64,000 nt of DNA from Diplolepis rosae (Eukaryota; Arthropoda; Insecta; Hymenoptera; Diplolepididae). Shown piece by piece: positions 1 to 11,826 of the stretch (the stretch's first letter is position 1; every line of letters begins with the position of its first letter). A program made the translations under genes and the position numbers. Location: the NCBI GenBank assembly GCA_030998225.1, contig JAPYXD010000459.1, positions 2,666,001 to 2,730,000 of the forward strand, written 5' to 3'. A model generated the notes under the pieces. The model was not told where the DNA came from. It did not search any database and saw only the letters and a program-made list of their open reading frames with translations.

Positions 1-231
1 GGGATAAAAATGAAACACATTTTTGCGAAGTAAGAGGCTAACAGAGAGACGCTTTGTACAGATGATACTAATGTAAATAATTTGTAAAATCAGTGGCGCA
101 ATTCATATTGAAATTCCATTTACATTATCATTTATTACACGAGGAAAATGTATTTGAGAAAGATTACCCAAAAGTTGAGAAAAACGGTGACATAGAGACA
201 TTTGGGAAAAGTTTAGAATGATGTCGCGTAT

Positions 232-552
232 TATAAGAAAAAAATTGAACTTTTCACCTAAATTGAGTAAAAATCCGAGTTAGCAAAAATTATTATAGAA
301 ATTAATAAATTTGACAAGAAGAATAGAGGTAAAAAGAATTTATAATAATATAATAGACTAAATATGTAGGAGAATATATATACATCGTATTCCTATAGAC
401 AATAGTAATTTCTCCTACATATTTAGTCTATTATATTATTATAAATTCTTTTTACCTCTATTCTTCTTGTCAAATTTATTAATTTCTATAATAATTTTTG
501 CTAACTCGGATTTTTACTCAATTTAGGTGAAAAGTTCAATTTTTTTCTTATA
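232..552. repeat. Perfect 143-bp inverted repeat (hairpin element)
   Basis: Positions 232-374 are the reverse complement of 410-552, apparently without a mismatch, around a 35-base loop. The arms are AT-rich and have no open frame. Such identity means the structure is recent or kept by gene conversion. It may be a MITE or the product of a fold-back event. I see no clear target duplication, so the class is open. Confidence 0.85.
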
Positions 553-814
553 TATATATAATACATCGAATCTTGGACCGTGCGCTACCTAGCGCAGCCA
601 AGCGTATCCGATGTGTGTCGATTGTCGATTAGTTTAATTAGAACCAATGAATCTGCTATCATTGCTATCATTACTGTCTGCTATACTACTTTTATTATAT
701 GTTTTTTGTGAACTTATCCATATGCAGCTGTAGAAAAATGTATACCACTGCCGGCCATATTTGTTTCGCGACACGCGCGCCTCATTGCCCGCGGTAGTAG
801 TTTTCATTGCTAAT

Positions 815-2676
815 AGGCGCAATACGCCGTACCTCGGCGTCCTCCTGTTTGGCCTGCTTGGACTCTAATTGCAGCCTCTAGGAGGCTTCCTATTCGGAGC
901 TGCCACCCGAAAAGCCACGCACCTCATGGTTCCCGGGATGTGATCTCTGATGGTGCAGAGGTAGCACCACGGGTTCCTTGTGCAGGTCCCCGCAGTGTGT
1001 CCCTCCTCACCGCATTTCCAGAAGCTTCTGCTGTGATCTGGCCCCCTGCAGTCAGCCGCCATGTGGCCAAAGCCAAGGCAGCGGTAACATCGCTTGATCT
1101 CCGTCTTCCTGCGGACCCTGCAGGAGACCCACCCGATCTTGATGTGGGTCGCCTCCAGTAATTTTAAGGCCCGCGCTTCCTCCATTTTAACGAAGGCCTT
1201 CCTTATGCCTCTGAAGGGCCTCTTAGTCAGGGAAACCTCCACACACGACGATGGCTCCTCCCGTAGGCAGCTCCAGACTACCTCAGCTATATCTTTAGCC
1301 TCCACCGTGAGATCTATGTCTAGGATCTCCACCTCGACCGTGGGGACGAGGTGGTGGACAGATCTGGACGTTCCATTCGCTTCGCAGAAGGCAGAGTCTA
1401 AATTCACTCTGTCCTTCGCCTTGCACGTAAGGGGGCGCCCTATCCAGCATTTTCAAAAAATCGATTTTTTTTTTCATTAATCGATTGGGTCATGTCTTGA
1501 AAGTATATTCTCAAAATATTATGACTCAACTCTGAATATTGTGATACCCACAGTTCGGGCGCGCTGTGACCGCTGTGGGTGCGAACCACTAACTCGAAAC
1601 TTTAAATCGATTTTTCTCAAAACTATGTTTTCCAAATTGCGGTACACGATTGTGAAAAAACTACTAAACCGATTTTCGATTTCTAAAAAGTTTTTTGTAA
1701 ATTATTAAATAAACGAGTGCATGAATGTCTGAAATTATAAAAAAAAAGTTTTTTTATACACTTTTTAGCCACATTTAGCAGCCAAAAATGACGAAAAAAA
1801 AGCACTTTTTTTTCAAGACGTGATTTCAATATTTTGAAATCAAATTTTTTGAAGTTGCTGACATTCATGCACTCGGGGGAAGCCTGCTGAATAATAAAAA
1901 AATTGGGTTGCATGTTTCAGATGAAAACTTTGGGCTCCACGATGTACCGCGAAAAATCCGTCCGCCGCGAAACGCCACACGCGATCATCAATAAGTCCGC
2001 CATTTTTTTATTTTAGTTCTTGAAAAAATGATTTTTTTGTAGTTCAAACATGTTTTTAAATATATGGAAAAAATTATTCGTGTGTGTTTTTATTTTCCGA
2101 GTGAAAAAAAATCCCAAAAAATGACCACTTTTTGACGTGCTGGATAGGGCGCCCCCCTTAAGTTTCTTCCAGGAGACTCTTCGTCCTGGTCTCTCTGATT
2201 CCTCCTACGTTTGCCCCCAACTTTTCAGGACTTACGCAGCTCTTCAGGTTATTAAGAATCACCACGTAGCTAACCCCCTCCAAGGGTTTTATCAGAATGG
2301 CCTCTGATCGAGGTGGTCTTGACCGCACCGGTTTTTTCTCCTCCGGGTTGTTCTTCCTCTTCTTCCGGATTTCCTTCTTTACAGGGACCTCCACCCATTA
2401 CTCCGGATGCCTCTTTTCCTCTGGTTTCTTATTGACATGATCCTCCGGGCTCTCAGTTAGCTCTCTTGGTCTCTTGCGGGAATCTGGCGTGGAACTTCCT
2501 CCTGGCTTCAGATCGGTCTGGCTTTCCTCATGTACGAGGCTTGCCAGCCTCTTCGCCCTCCTAGCCTCTCCCTCCTTCTCCTTGTCCTTAGCAACCTGCA
2601 AGCCGAGGAAATATTGCAGGGATATGTGGCGAAGCTCTTCCATCCCATCCAGGATCTGTGTGATCCTCTGAATCAT
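815..2676 (-). pseudogene. R1-clade LINE gag (ORF1) remnant, copy 1
   Basis: This is ORF1 of a non-LTR retrotransposon of the R1/TRAS/SART type, an RNA-binding Gag-like protein. It reads from about 2676 down to a stop at 865-867. The N-terminal third is charged and Lys/Glu-rich (2676-2398). Next comes a conserved block with ILIKPLEGVSYVVILNNLK and GGIRETRTKSLL (about 2310-2165), then VHHLVPTVEVEILDID (about 1345). The C-terminal part carries CCHC knuckles: CYRCLGFGHMAADC is intact, the second has lost its first Cys (FWKCGEEGHTAGTC), and the third begins CYLC. A stop at about 2395-2397 and the insertion at 1431-2157 break the frame. Just past the stop, the string RIAPIS fits the start of R1 ORF2, so the fragment covers the ORF1/ORF2 junction. 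No reverse transcriptase follows. The clade call rests on motif memory only. Confidence 0.8.
1431..2157. mobile_element. 727-bp TTAA-target DNA element inside gag
   Basis: The ends are inverted repeats, GGGGGCGCCCTATCCAGCA on the left and the same with one extra G on the right. The right flank is TTAA (2158-2161) and the left flank is GTAA (1427-1430). The second gag copy nearby shows the uninterrupted site as cacTTAAcct, so the target duplication was TTAA. That points to a piggyBac- or Kolobok-type non-autonomous element. No transposase frame is visible; the inside is AT-rich with T and A runs. Confidence 0.75.
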
Positions 2677-3165
2677 TTTACACTCATTCGCTGAAATTCT
2701 CAGGAGTGAGGCTTGATATAGTTTGGCCTAAGACTTTTGTTTAATTTTTGAAACTCGATTTTTATTCCCACGATTAGCTAGGGAATTATTCGGTCCGCCC
2801 CTGCAGAGCCCCGCATGCAGGGGTAAGGTCTCAATACTCTAGGAGGTGGCCTGGTTTTCCTAGAGGCACCGTGTAAGACATCACTCCTTGGTGCCATGCA
2901 GCCCTCGGCACCGTAGTTAACACCTTGGCTTCGGGATTATTCCTTCAGGACCATCCTCATCGGTTTCCGAGGAAACCAATCCAGGACCGTGTTAATAATA
3001 ATAATAATAATAATTTAAAAAAAATTTTTTTTCAGAGGAGGAAAGAGAATGCATTTACGGACGCTGTGAGGGACTCGGCCGAAGCAATACCTACTAAAAC
3101 AAAAGCTCCCCTATTTCCTCGCCAGACAATGACCCCGGAATCGCATTAGCATTACTTCAGGGTCA
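2677..3165. other. LINE flank with (TAA)n tract
   Basis: This is the sequence upstream of gag copy 1 on the minus strand. It probably includes its 5' untranslated region, because it is GC-richer than the surroundings up to about 2990. A (TAA)7-like tract lies at 2993-3014, followed by a short A/T run. An imperfect palindrome around GGTCATTG lies at 3120-3172. No gene is seen. Confidence 0.45.
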
Positions 3166-3171
3166 TTGTTT

Positions 3172-3955
3172 ATGGGCGCAATTCGCCATATCTCGGCGCT
3201 CTACATTGTTGCCTGCTTGGACTCCCTTCGCGGCCTCTTCAGGGCTTCCTGTTCGGAGCTACCTTTCGGAACTCCGCGCAACGCATTGTCCACGGAATAT
3301 GCTCATCCCGGGGCTTCTCCTCTGGTGCGGTGCAGAGGTAGCACCGCGGTTTCCTTTAGCAGGACGCAGTAGCGTGTCCCTCCTCACCGCACCTGGAGTT
3401 GCAGCAACACCTGCTGCGATCTGGCCCCTGGTAGTTTGCCGCCATATGGCCGAAGCCGAGCAGCGGTAGCACCGACTTAACTTCGTTTTTCTGCAGACCC
3501 CACAGGAGACTCATCCGATCTTGATATGGGTCGCCTTAAGTAATGTCAGGTCCTGCGCTTCCTCCAGTCTGACGAAGGCCTTCCTAGTCCTCTGAAGGGC
3601 TTCCTCGTCAGGGACATCTTTACACCCAGACAGTTCCTCCCGTAGGCAACTCTTGACTGCTTCTGCTACTTCTTCTTCCTCCACGGTGGGATCGACGTCC
3701 AATATCTCCACCTCGACCGTGGGGACGAGATGGCGGACAGATCTGGACTCTCCAACTACGTCACGGAAGGCAGAGTCAAGTCAACCTCTGTCTTCCGCAG
3801 CACACTTAACCTCGATCAGCAGGTCCTTCGTCCTGGTCTGTCTAATTCCTCCAACCTTGACCCCTAGCTCCTCGGGGTTTACGCGCTTCTTCAGATTCTC
3901 CAGAATTTCCTATGACTACTTCAGAGCGGACCCTTTTTGGCCGCTCTGATTTCCG
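3172..3955 (-). pseudogene. R1-clade LINE gag remnant, copy 2
   Basis: This is a second copy of the same ORF1. It reads on the minus strand from about 3935 (ILENLKKRVNPEELGVKVGG) through VEVEILDVDPTVEEEEVAEA (about 3700) to KATHIKIG (3511). After that a frameshift destroys the zinc-knuckle region: RCYRC is visible, then the frame is lost. Like copy 1 it ends just after the RIAPIN start of ORF2 (about 3190). Its N-terminal part is missing because the mariner remnant begins there. It diverges from copy 1 at many sites, so it is a separate, older insertion rather than a recent duplication. Confidence 0.75.
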
Positions 3956-4838
3956 TGGAGCCCTCCTCGATTTCTTTTTGCGAAGTGAAACAACGTTCCG
4001 TGACTGGATCCGTCGCTTCAAAGATGGTGATTTCGATGTTGACAACCGTCCGCGTGAAGGAAAGCCAAAAATCTTCGAAGACGCTGAATTGGAAGCATTG
4101 CTTGATGAGGATCCGTGCCAAACGCAAGAAAAGCTTGCTTCAGTATTAGGAGTTACCGGTCAAGCCATTTTCAAGCGATTACATGCGTTGGGAATGATTC
4201 AAAAACAAGAAACTTAGGTACCTTATGATTTGAAACCAAGGGACGTTGAGCGTCGTTTTTTCGCCTGTGAAAAACTGCTTCAGAGGCAAAAAAGGAAGTG
4301 TTTTCTTTATCGCATCGTAACGGGTGATGAAAAATGGATTTATTACAGCAACCCAAAGAGAAGAAAGTCATGCGGACTGCCCGGTCATGCTTCTACGTCG
4401 TCGGCCCGGCCGAATAATCACGCTGTAAAGGTTATGCTATGTATTTGGTGGGACCAGGTCGGTGTTATTTAATATGAGCTCTTGATACCGAACGAAACAA
4501 TCACTAGGGAACGGTATCGAATGCAATTGATGCGTTTGAGCCGAGTATTGCGCGAAAAACGGCCACAATACGAGCAGAGGCACGACAAAGTGATTCTACA
4601 GCATGACAACGCTCGGCTTCACGTTGGCACACCCGTTAAAACTTACCTGGAAACGCTCAAATGGGAAGTCCTACCCCAGCCGCCGTATTCCCCAAATGTT
4701 GCGCCGTTCGATTATTACTTGTTCCGGTCGATGGCACATGGTCTGGCTGATCAGCAGTTCCACCCATATGAAGACATCGAAATATGGCTTGATTCGTGGA
4801 GAGCCTCAAGAGATGAACAGTTTTACCGTAAATACTGT
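3948..4838 (+). pseudogene. Mariner-family transposase remnant
   Basis: This is a Tc1/mariner-superfamily cut-and-paste transposase of the mariner (DD34D) family, of the kind also found in SETMAR-like genes. A helix-turn-helix part is recognisable (TTFRDWIRRFKDGDFDV, LGVTGQAIFKRLHALGMIQK). The catalytic region has IVTGDEKW (first Asp), VILQHDNARLH (second Asp) and APFDYYLFRSMAHGL (third Asp). One frame runs through two in-frame stops, TAG at 4215 and TAA at 4470. The N-terminus is internally deleted: FRGALLDFF is followed almost at once by SETTF. The C-terminus loses homology near 4835, short of the usual end. No mariner terminal repeats were found. It cuts off gag copy 2, so it moved or was joined there later. 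Confidence 0.9.
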
Positions 4839-5003
4839 ATACTCGTGCTTCAGGCTGCCTTAGTTAATAATAAGGGGAGCTTATTCGGGCCGTATACGAA
4901 CCTTATTAGGGCCGTTACATACATTTTTTGATCAGGCAGCCTGCTCCAGATCTGGTGCGAACCTTTTTTTAAATAAGGTAAAATAAGGCAATTTCCGCAC
5001 GGG

Positions 5004-5134
5004 TTAGTCACGGTGACCACTTTTAGTACCTACATTGACGGGTCAACCATTACTTGAATTCAACCACAAAAAGTAGTTGAGGATATTTTCAACTACATAT
5101 ATCACGTCACTATGCCCAGGATTTTTTCTCAGTG
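5004..5134 (-). repeat. Fragment of TA-element family B
   Basis: This is the reverse complement of the left part of the element at 12260-14148, ending in the shared terminus CACTGAGAAAAAATCCTGGG. It is uninterrupted where that copy carries an insertion (12297-13474), so it supplies the empty site with a single TA. Confidence 0.8.
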
Positions 5135-7595
5135 CAGCAATTCAACCAGTAAATTGAGCAAAATAAGCTGAAAAATCTGTCATAATGAAGTAATAGAATA
5201 ACTAAGAATTAAAAGAGTAAAAATTAGAACTAGAAATACCTGGCTTCACCGTACCCGTTGACTTCACGTATAACAGGTAAATTTTTCATACTTATAGGTG
5301 GGCTAGGGGGATGAAATTTTGGTGATTTGTTCAACCTCATTAATATAGAAACCAGTTGTTCTTTCCTCTCTAAATCTGAATAAACAAAATAATTCATTTG
5401 TAGACTAGTTATTTATAAAAATGTTTTCTAAAGCTAATTCAGATTTTTAAAATTCACTAATAAAAATAGCAGAACTGATGTTTAAGAAATATTGGTAAGA
5501 TATTGAAGTTTTGATGTAACAACCTCAGTATGCATCTTATTTGCTCATTTTCCAATCAGATAAGCTTTATTTAAATAAGTGCGATTTATATTTCATTGCT
5601 ACTTCCTTATGCGTAATTGAAACTGAAGTTTATATAATATTCCATGCGCGTGCCTATCCTTCATAGATTCCGATGTAAAGATTTACATATAGTTTCTCGT
5701 AAAACATACAAGAGTGCGATGAAGCCCTAGTTAACTAGAAAAAATTGTAAATCAAGATGTTGATTTGAGAAAATGTACAATTTAATAGCATACCGGTATA
5801 AGAGATGCACGGTTCTGAGCGTGGATATGGATTAATAAAGGGGCATCATCACACTGAAGGAAACGTACTTACGTTATTTTCCAGGACATAAAATCCTAAG
5901 AGTTATGCTATTATGGGTTCGAGTCTCAGTGCAGGGAAGCGGAACAAAAATCGATTGCTATAAGTTACGATTCTCATTCAGCAGAATGTTTACCTTCCCA
6001 TGAATAATAAATTATTTATTCATTCTACCCGTTACTATGTACTGAAATTCCTTAACTTGCAGATATTCTTTTCAATAGCTATAAAGAAATTAGATAATAA
6101 TTTCTAACCACATGGTTTTTATTCATGTTTAAATGACAGTCCTCAATTTCAATCAGTAGTTCGTTCACTAATTATATTAAGTTATTCATTTGTAGCAATA
6201 CTGATGCTGATTGAAATTAGTAGAAAAAATTACTTATTCAAAATGAAAGTGTTTTTTGCTCTCTTAACTCTAGAAAAATGGAAGTGATGTTCCCTCTTCA
6301 AAGTACATAATAATTATAAACGAATAAAATTGTCTTTCGAAACAACAATGAAATAATGTCGAGAAATAACTGTGAAGCATAAAATTGAATGGAATAAACG
6401 ATGCATGAATGAAAAGAGGAAGAAGAGAGATTATGAGAGGAAGAGAAAAGGATCGTGATTGATGCAAGACAGGGATCTTACTGCCTGCAGAGTTGGTATA
6501 AGAGAAAAATAAAGAAGAAAAAAAAGAAAAAAGAAAAAAGAAAAAATTAACATGTAGGCATATACACCTCCTTCTTTCGACCACCCACCCCCGTCAGTTG
6601 TCTTGAGCAAAAGAAGCGTCGGCGTCGGCAGCGGACATCACCCATTTCGCTGTCGCTATCGTTTGAATAAACTATCGGTTGGCTACTCGAAGGACGTCGC
6701 AAATTATGCGTTTCGTATCGTAAAATCCGCACGGCTTTACGATTATGTTTTCACGATGCTGAAAACGAAATATATACATATATACACATGTACATTTATC
6801 AAGCTAGATCTATCCAAAGATAAATCAAGCAAAAATTGTGCTCAAAATTTTATAGTTGTACTAAAATTAAAAGAGGATGTTCCAACCAATAATTATAATC
6901 AATTTGAATTACAAACTTCATTCCACGTATCAACTTGATAATCAATTATGTAAATGTGCAATATTTATTCTTTGAAGGCTTTCTTATACGTAAGAATAAT
7001 AATTGGACTCTAACACTTATTCTTATTTTATTGCAGACTAATTTCCAAGATTTACATTAAAGTTCTCCAAATATTATTTAGGATTTATTATTATATTAAG
7101 CAAGAATTATATTTCATATACCAGATTTGGATTTTATGAATCTGGATTATTGAAATGTTGCTAATTTTTAACAAATAGGACTGAAAGTCTATTCCAATCT
7201 TCTCTTCTAATTATTGCAATCAATCGTTTTCTTACCAATTGGTTGTAGTAAATAATTTCTAGCTATTGAGATAGTTTATTGGATCAAATTTACTGAGAAA
7301 TTAATTATAATGAATTGATTAAATAAATAAAATGAAACCAGTGAAAATGCGAAGTTATTCGCACTACACGGAGAGAAATAACTGGTGCCATGCACTCGAA
7401 AGAGACCAGTGTTTGGCAATTGAGGCTATTCAAATAGTTGAACTTATAAACTCGAGTAATAAATGTTCAAAATTCATGCGATCTGCGCACAGTAATCTAC
7501 AAAGACAAAATACTGTGTATCCACATAAAAAGTATGTGATATTACAACATATACTACTCATGCGACTTATAGTAGATACTAGATAGGCCGAAGGT
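5135..7595. other. AT-rich intergenic DNA, no gene seen
   Basis: No frame here has a recognisable motif. A box-B-like GGGTTCGAGTC occurs near 5928 without a clear tRNA fold. A purine-rich run lies at 6410-6550. A GC-richer stretch at 6575-6740 is open on short frames only. I call nothing. Confidence 0.5.
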
Positions 7596-7599
7596 GCCA

Positions 7600-7745
7600 A
7601 ACGCTTGTGTTTCACGTGCAGCGCACGTGAAACTTAAGCGTTGAACTCCTTAGGCTTCTTATATGAAGAAATTTTACAATAGTATAAGACATACGCCTTG
7701 GGAACGCTTGAGATTCAAGTGCGCCGCACGTGAAGCTGAAGCGTT
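7600..7745. repeat. Pair of 43-nt hairpins with CACGTG-type arms
   Basis: Two 43-base near-perfect hairpins lie 60 bases apart, at 7600-7642 and 7703-7745. Both begin AACGCTTG and end AGCGTT. The first holds two CACGTG palindromes facing each other across a three-base loop; the second has one intact CACGTG. The loop is too small for a normal microRNA precursor. They could be protein-binding sites or remains of a larger palindrome. Confidence 0.6.
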
Positions 7746-8474
7746 TGGAACATGAAGAAAGCCATGCATCATATACTCAGCGTTCATGTGTTCGACTTCC
7801 GAGTCGCTAGTGCTACACGCACGAATATTTAATAGGTAGAGCAAGAACGTTGTCTAGTGTCAAACATTTATATTTGCGTGTTTCACAATCGTCATTTGAC
7901 ATATGTCGATACATGATTTATAGGAAATTCATGAACATGAAAATATTAAACTTGAAAATTGAAGTAGGGGGCTGTTCAAATATTTTTTCATAGAGTGAGG
8001 GGGGGGGGGGGGGGTCCAGTTCAAATCTTACGTCAGATTCCACGTCATACAGAAAAATAAATTTGAAAACTTGCCTCCACATTACGTCTGGTAGAATTTG
8101 AATAATTTTGATTTGTAAAAATAAAAAAACTAACTGCTTTAGTGAGAATTTCTATTAGCCATTAGTAAATATAAACTATTTCTCAGAACATTTTTAAACG
8201 TCATTTCAATAAAAAAATGTGTTACCTGAGTGGATTAGTGGAGAATTTATTGTGAAATAGTTTCCTTTGAATGATACGATGTATGTAAATTGTTTATAAT
8301 GATGATTTAAATAAATAAAAGTGATTGATTTCTAGCCTTACAATCAATTGATTCTATGTTTTTTTTTGGTATGTTTGAATTAATAAACTGATCGAATAGC
8401 TGAAATTGATTCACTGGTAATAAGTTAAATTAGAAAAAATATACTTACTGAAACCAAGAGGGTGCGAAATAATA
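7746..8474. other. Intergenic DNA with a G16 tract
   Basis: No gene is seen. A run of 16 G lies at 7999-8014, just after AGGGGGCTGTTCAAA at about 7965, which resembles a transposon end, but no partner end was found. The rest is AT-rich. Confidence 0.45.
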
Positions 8475-8596
8475 TTTTCATAGCGCCTCATTTGAAAATC
8501 CGATTTGCGGTATCTGTAGAGCGGGTTGAAACTACGATTTTCAACCCGCTCCACAATTACAGTCAATCAGATTCTCAAAATAATTGCTATGAAATA
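8475..8596. repeat. TTTCATAGC hairpin, complete copy
   Basis: A stem of about 120 bases: TTTTCATAGC at the left pairs with GCTATGAAA at the right, and GAGCGGGTTGAAA pairs with TTTCAACCCGCTC in the middle. Parts of the same hairpin recur at 9155-9190, 9306-9380, 13675-13830 and 57475-57515, always beside an AGTATATTAC-type module. Confidence 0.7.
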
Positions 8597-8601
8597 GTAT
8601 A

Positions 8602-8690
8602 CAGTAAAAACCCGTTTATCGCAACACCCGTTTATCGCAACTCCCGTTTATTGCAACTTGTCTCTCCCGTTTATCGCAATAAACTTTACC
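8602..8690 (+). repeat. CCCGTTTATCGCAAC tandem repeats, pogo/Tigger-like end
   Basis: Four copies of about 15 bases, CCCGTTTATCGCAAC or close variants, follow TACAGTAAAAA. Ends of this type (CAGT, then repeated GTTTATCGCA) resemble pogo/Tigger elements, which duplicate TA. It interrupts the sequence that normally continues after GAAATAGTATA in related repeats of the window. No matching right end was found. Confidence 0.5.
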
Positions 8691-9120
8691 ATTTTTTTCC
8701 CCCTCTTATTAGTAGAAGGAGTGGTCACGTGATTCTTAAGGATAGGCGGTAATACCCCTCACTTTTAAATTTGTGATGCATATATTTATATCAATTTTCG
8801 TATATTAGGGAGATATGAAATTATTTGTAGCCATTAATTTATTAAAAGGATTTTATTACATTTTTTTAAGCGTCTTTGGAATCCGTACTTATTTTGAGAG
8901 GTACATTTTTTTTCTCATGAAATGCATAAATGTTTTTGAAATTCTTCATTTAGCAGTTCGTTCCAAACTATCGTTTATGTATATATTGCTACATATTTGT
9001 GTTTTATATGTAACAGAAAAATATATAAATTTTTCACTTTTCAATGTATATTATTATGACAAATTATAGCATGAATTGTGCCTAGTACAGCAATCGCTTT
9101 ACCAATTGCGAATCAATTGT
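8691..9120. other. AT-rich DNA, no gene seen
   Basis: Only short, low-complexity open frames are present (one at about 8815-9069 is Phe/Ile/Tyr-rich with no recognisable motif). It may be the interior of a decayed pogo-like element starting at 8602, but nothing proves it. Confidence 0.4.
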
Positions 9121-9154
9121 TTTGCAAAATGCGGGAATATTTCTACTGAAATAC

Positions 9155-9515
9155 AGACAATCAGATTCTCAAAAGAGTTGTTATGAAATAGTATATTACA
9201 TTACAAGGGGCGAAACACAGCGATTGCATGAGTGTGAAGTTTGCTCTGACGAGGGCTGCAATCACACGAAATGCTTTCGCTCTGTTTTGTTTCGAGTAAC
9301 GTATACTATTTTTCATAGCAACTCTTTTGAGAATCTGATTGTCTGTATCTGTAGAGCGGGTTAAAACTACGATTTTCAATAGTATACATTACTCGAAACA
9401 AAACACAGCGAAAGCATTTGGTGTGATTGCAGCCCTCGTTTCACTCGGGCAGAGCAAATTTCACACTCATGCAATCGCTCTGTTTCGTCCCTTGTAATGT
9501 AATATACTATTTCTG
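9155..9515. repeat. Two inverted AGTATATTAC modules with split hairpins
   Basis: A GC-richer module at about 9191-9305 starts TAGTATATTAC and ends GTAACGTATACTA. A second copy at about 9384-9512 is inverted. Between and beside them are halves of the TTTCATAGC hairpin. The module carries GGGGCGAAACA and GCAATCACACGAAATGC. A further copy lies at 57347-57472. No reading frame explains its conservation. Confidence 0.65.
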
Positions 9516-11826
9516 CATTTAAAATTTTTGTCATGCAAAATAATCTTTTTCTTTCAAATTAACCCTTCAATAATAATATTGCTATTCTTGAAAGCAAAAT
9601 TATCTATTTTTGCGAGGGGTAAACCACTCTAAAATCATGATTTTTTAAAATTAAAAATCAACGGCTAAGGAAAGAAATTACAAGTGTAGCTATACACAAC
9701 GCACCGCATACAGAAATAACGATGGGATGGATAAGCATCGAGTAAGAAACAATAGCATTCAATCGCTTACTACAGCGTTCAAATAACGATGAACGTTGTC
9801 TCGCTGATTTTAGAGTGGTTTACCCCTCGTATTTTTGCCTAAGGTCTATTTTTCGTGGATGAACTACCTTAAGTTCGAGTTGATTGGCGCTCAATTCCGA
9901 TGTACTGTTTTCAATATCTCAAAAAAATGACGGTTAACATCACAAATTGTAGATTTTAATATAAACTGACGTTGAGCACTAATATCTTGTATATTAAAGA
10001 AGAGATGCTAAATATATTTTGTAACACTAATATCAATGTATTCTGGGGTAATATCCAACATTTAAATATCTACTTTTCTCAATATACCTAGAATTCATTT
10101 ACTAATTAAAATTAGTATTAAAAATGTGTGCTTGAGATAAATAGAGTATTTCCGCATAAGTTCTATATTTGAAGATGCTGAATCATTATAAAATAGTAAT
10201 ATTCGATAAAAGACTTAAGGGAATAATAGCGTATTCGGATGAGCGGTTTTATAAACATGTATTTTTTTGTCAGCGATTGCTATAGATGCATCAGTAAAGC
10301 ATGAAGGATTCTAGCTGGTTAACGATCGAAACGACGATAATGATAAAAACGGGAGCTTATTGTTCACTCGACATTTCCCCCATATTTATCAGGATAATGC
10401 GGCTTTAGGTCAAAGGGTGTGGCCTCACCAGATTGATTCGGTGTTTGCTTCTGCGCGCCACGCTTCGTTACCATGTACAAAATGGCTGCTTCCTTCTCCA
10501 TTATGATTCCTTTCTTTTTTCTACTTGGCACCAATCACGTGAAATCGCATCGATCATACACTGTTAGCTATCATAAAGGAAGAAATTAATATTACTTTAC
10601 GGAGATTTAAATCTAAAAGCTTCCACCTATAAACTCATCGCGGAGTATCACAAACGTTCCTCCAATTCTTTTAACTATAAAGTTATTTTTCATGAAGCCT
10701 GCGAAAGTTTTTTTAATTGCTCAATTCAATAATTTAAATCGTTTTTTGAAATAAGCTTACATAGGTTGCCATTTTATGAAATTTGAACTGAAAGTTTATG
10801 AAACTTACTAGCTATCAAATACATGTACACATTTTATCAATATGATCGTGTCAGGAGATTTTTGTTTTTGTATTTATAATAAATTAAATGAATGATGAAA
10901 AATTGATTTTATCTAATTATGCATTGATTGCTTTCTTTGCTGTCGTTAAAGATTCTTTACAGTAGTAGCAGCTAGTGTTGTCAGACGAGTCTGTCCTGTA
11001 CTTCCGCTACTACTGTAAATATCAGTTTCTTCTTATTCACTAATTAAATTTTTTGATAAAATTTCTAATATTCTTACCTTTTTGTTTCTCATTGCATCAT
11101 TATACATTATCTTATACATTCTTATTACAACCAAGAAATTAAAATAATTACGGAACTGGTACCTACATTGAAAATGAAGAAATGATTACAAAAAGATTTA
11201 AAGTTCTTAAAATTATATAATTAATAATATTTGAAACATTATTTTGAATGTAGTGAGATGGGGATTTCATATAAAATGTTTTTTAATTCTAATCACACAA
11301 TGTAACAAATTTTTTAAAGAAATTTCTAGAAATTTTCAAGAGGTAATAAACTCATAAAGGCCGGAAATATTTGTGAAAACAACTTTGGTCATTTTTATAA
11401 CGCTTACGATTAATAGGAAATTTGAGAATTTTTATACTCCATTTGCTCTTGATTCAAACAAACTATTTTGTTTAATAAATTTTATTAGCTTTACAAATTA
11501 TTTTGTTGGTTTTACAAAATTTTTATGTTTAATTCACGAATTAAATTTGTTTTTGTTGAATCAAAAAAATTATTGACAGTATAAAACACATGTATGGTAG
11601 GATCAACCAAACGTTATTAACCAAAAAATTGTATTAAGTTAACTAAACTTTTTCTTGTCCATATAATAAAACAATTCTAGGTTTAAACCAATCAAAAGTA
11701 TGTTGATTCACCCAAATATTTTATTGAGTGTTTCTTGGACTTATCCAAATTGTATCTAAACAACTCATCTTTGGTTGGATGAAATTATTTCTTTGGTTGA
11801 ATCAACCCACGATTTGGTCAATGATA
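9516..11826. other. AT-rich intergenic DNA, no gene seen
   Basis: Near 9600 and 9830 the phrase TAGAGTGGTTTACCCCTCG occurs inverted (arms about 9605-9640 and 9805-9835), probably marking a small old inverted-repeat element. A short hairpin lies at 10961-11022 (TTTACAGTAGTAGC facing GCTACTACTGTAAA, with a second palindrome CAGACGAGTCTG in the loop). A GC-richer patch at 10390-10560 has no open frame worth calling. Confidence 0.45.

Noticed and set aside
940..1480. Plus-strand frames opposite gag copy 1 (and similar at 3166-3949)
   Set aside because: They are antisense shadows of the zinc-knuckle gag sequence.
815..3955. R1 insertion in rDNA
   Set aside because: No 28S or other rRNA sequence flanks the gag remnants.
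10961..11022. Hairpin as a microRNA precursor
   Set aside because: The stem is only about 14 pairs and the loop holds a second palindrome; it does not look like a Dicer substrate.
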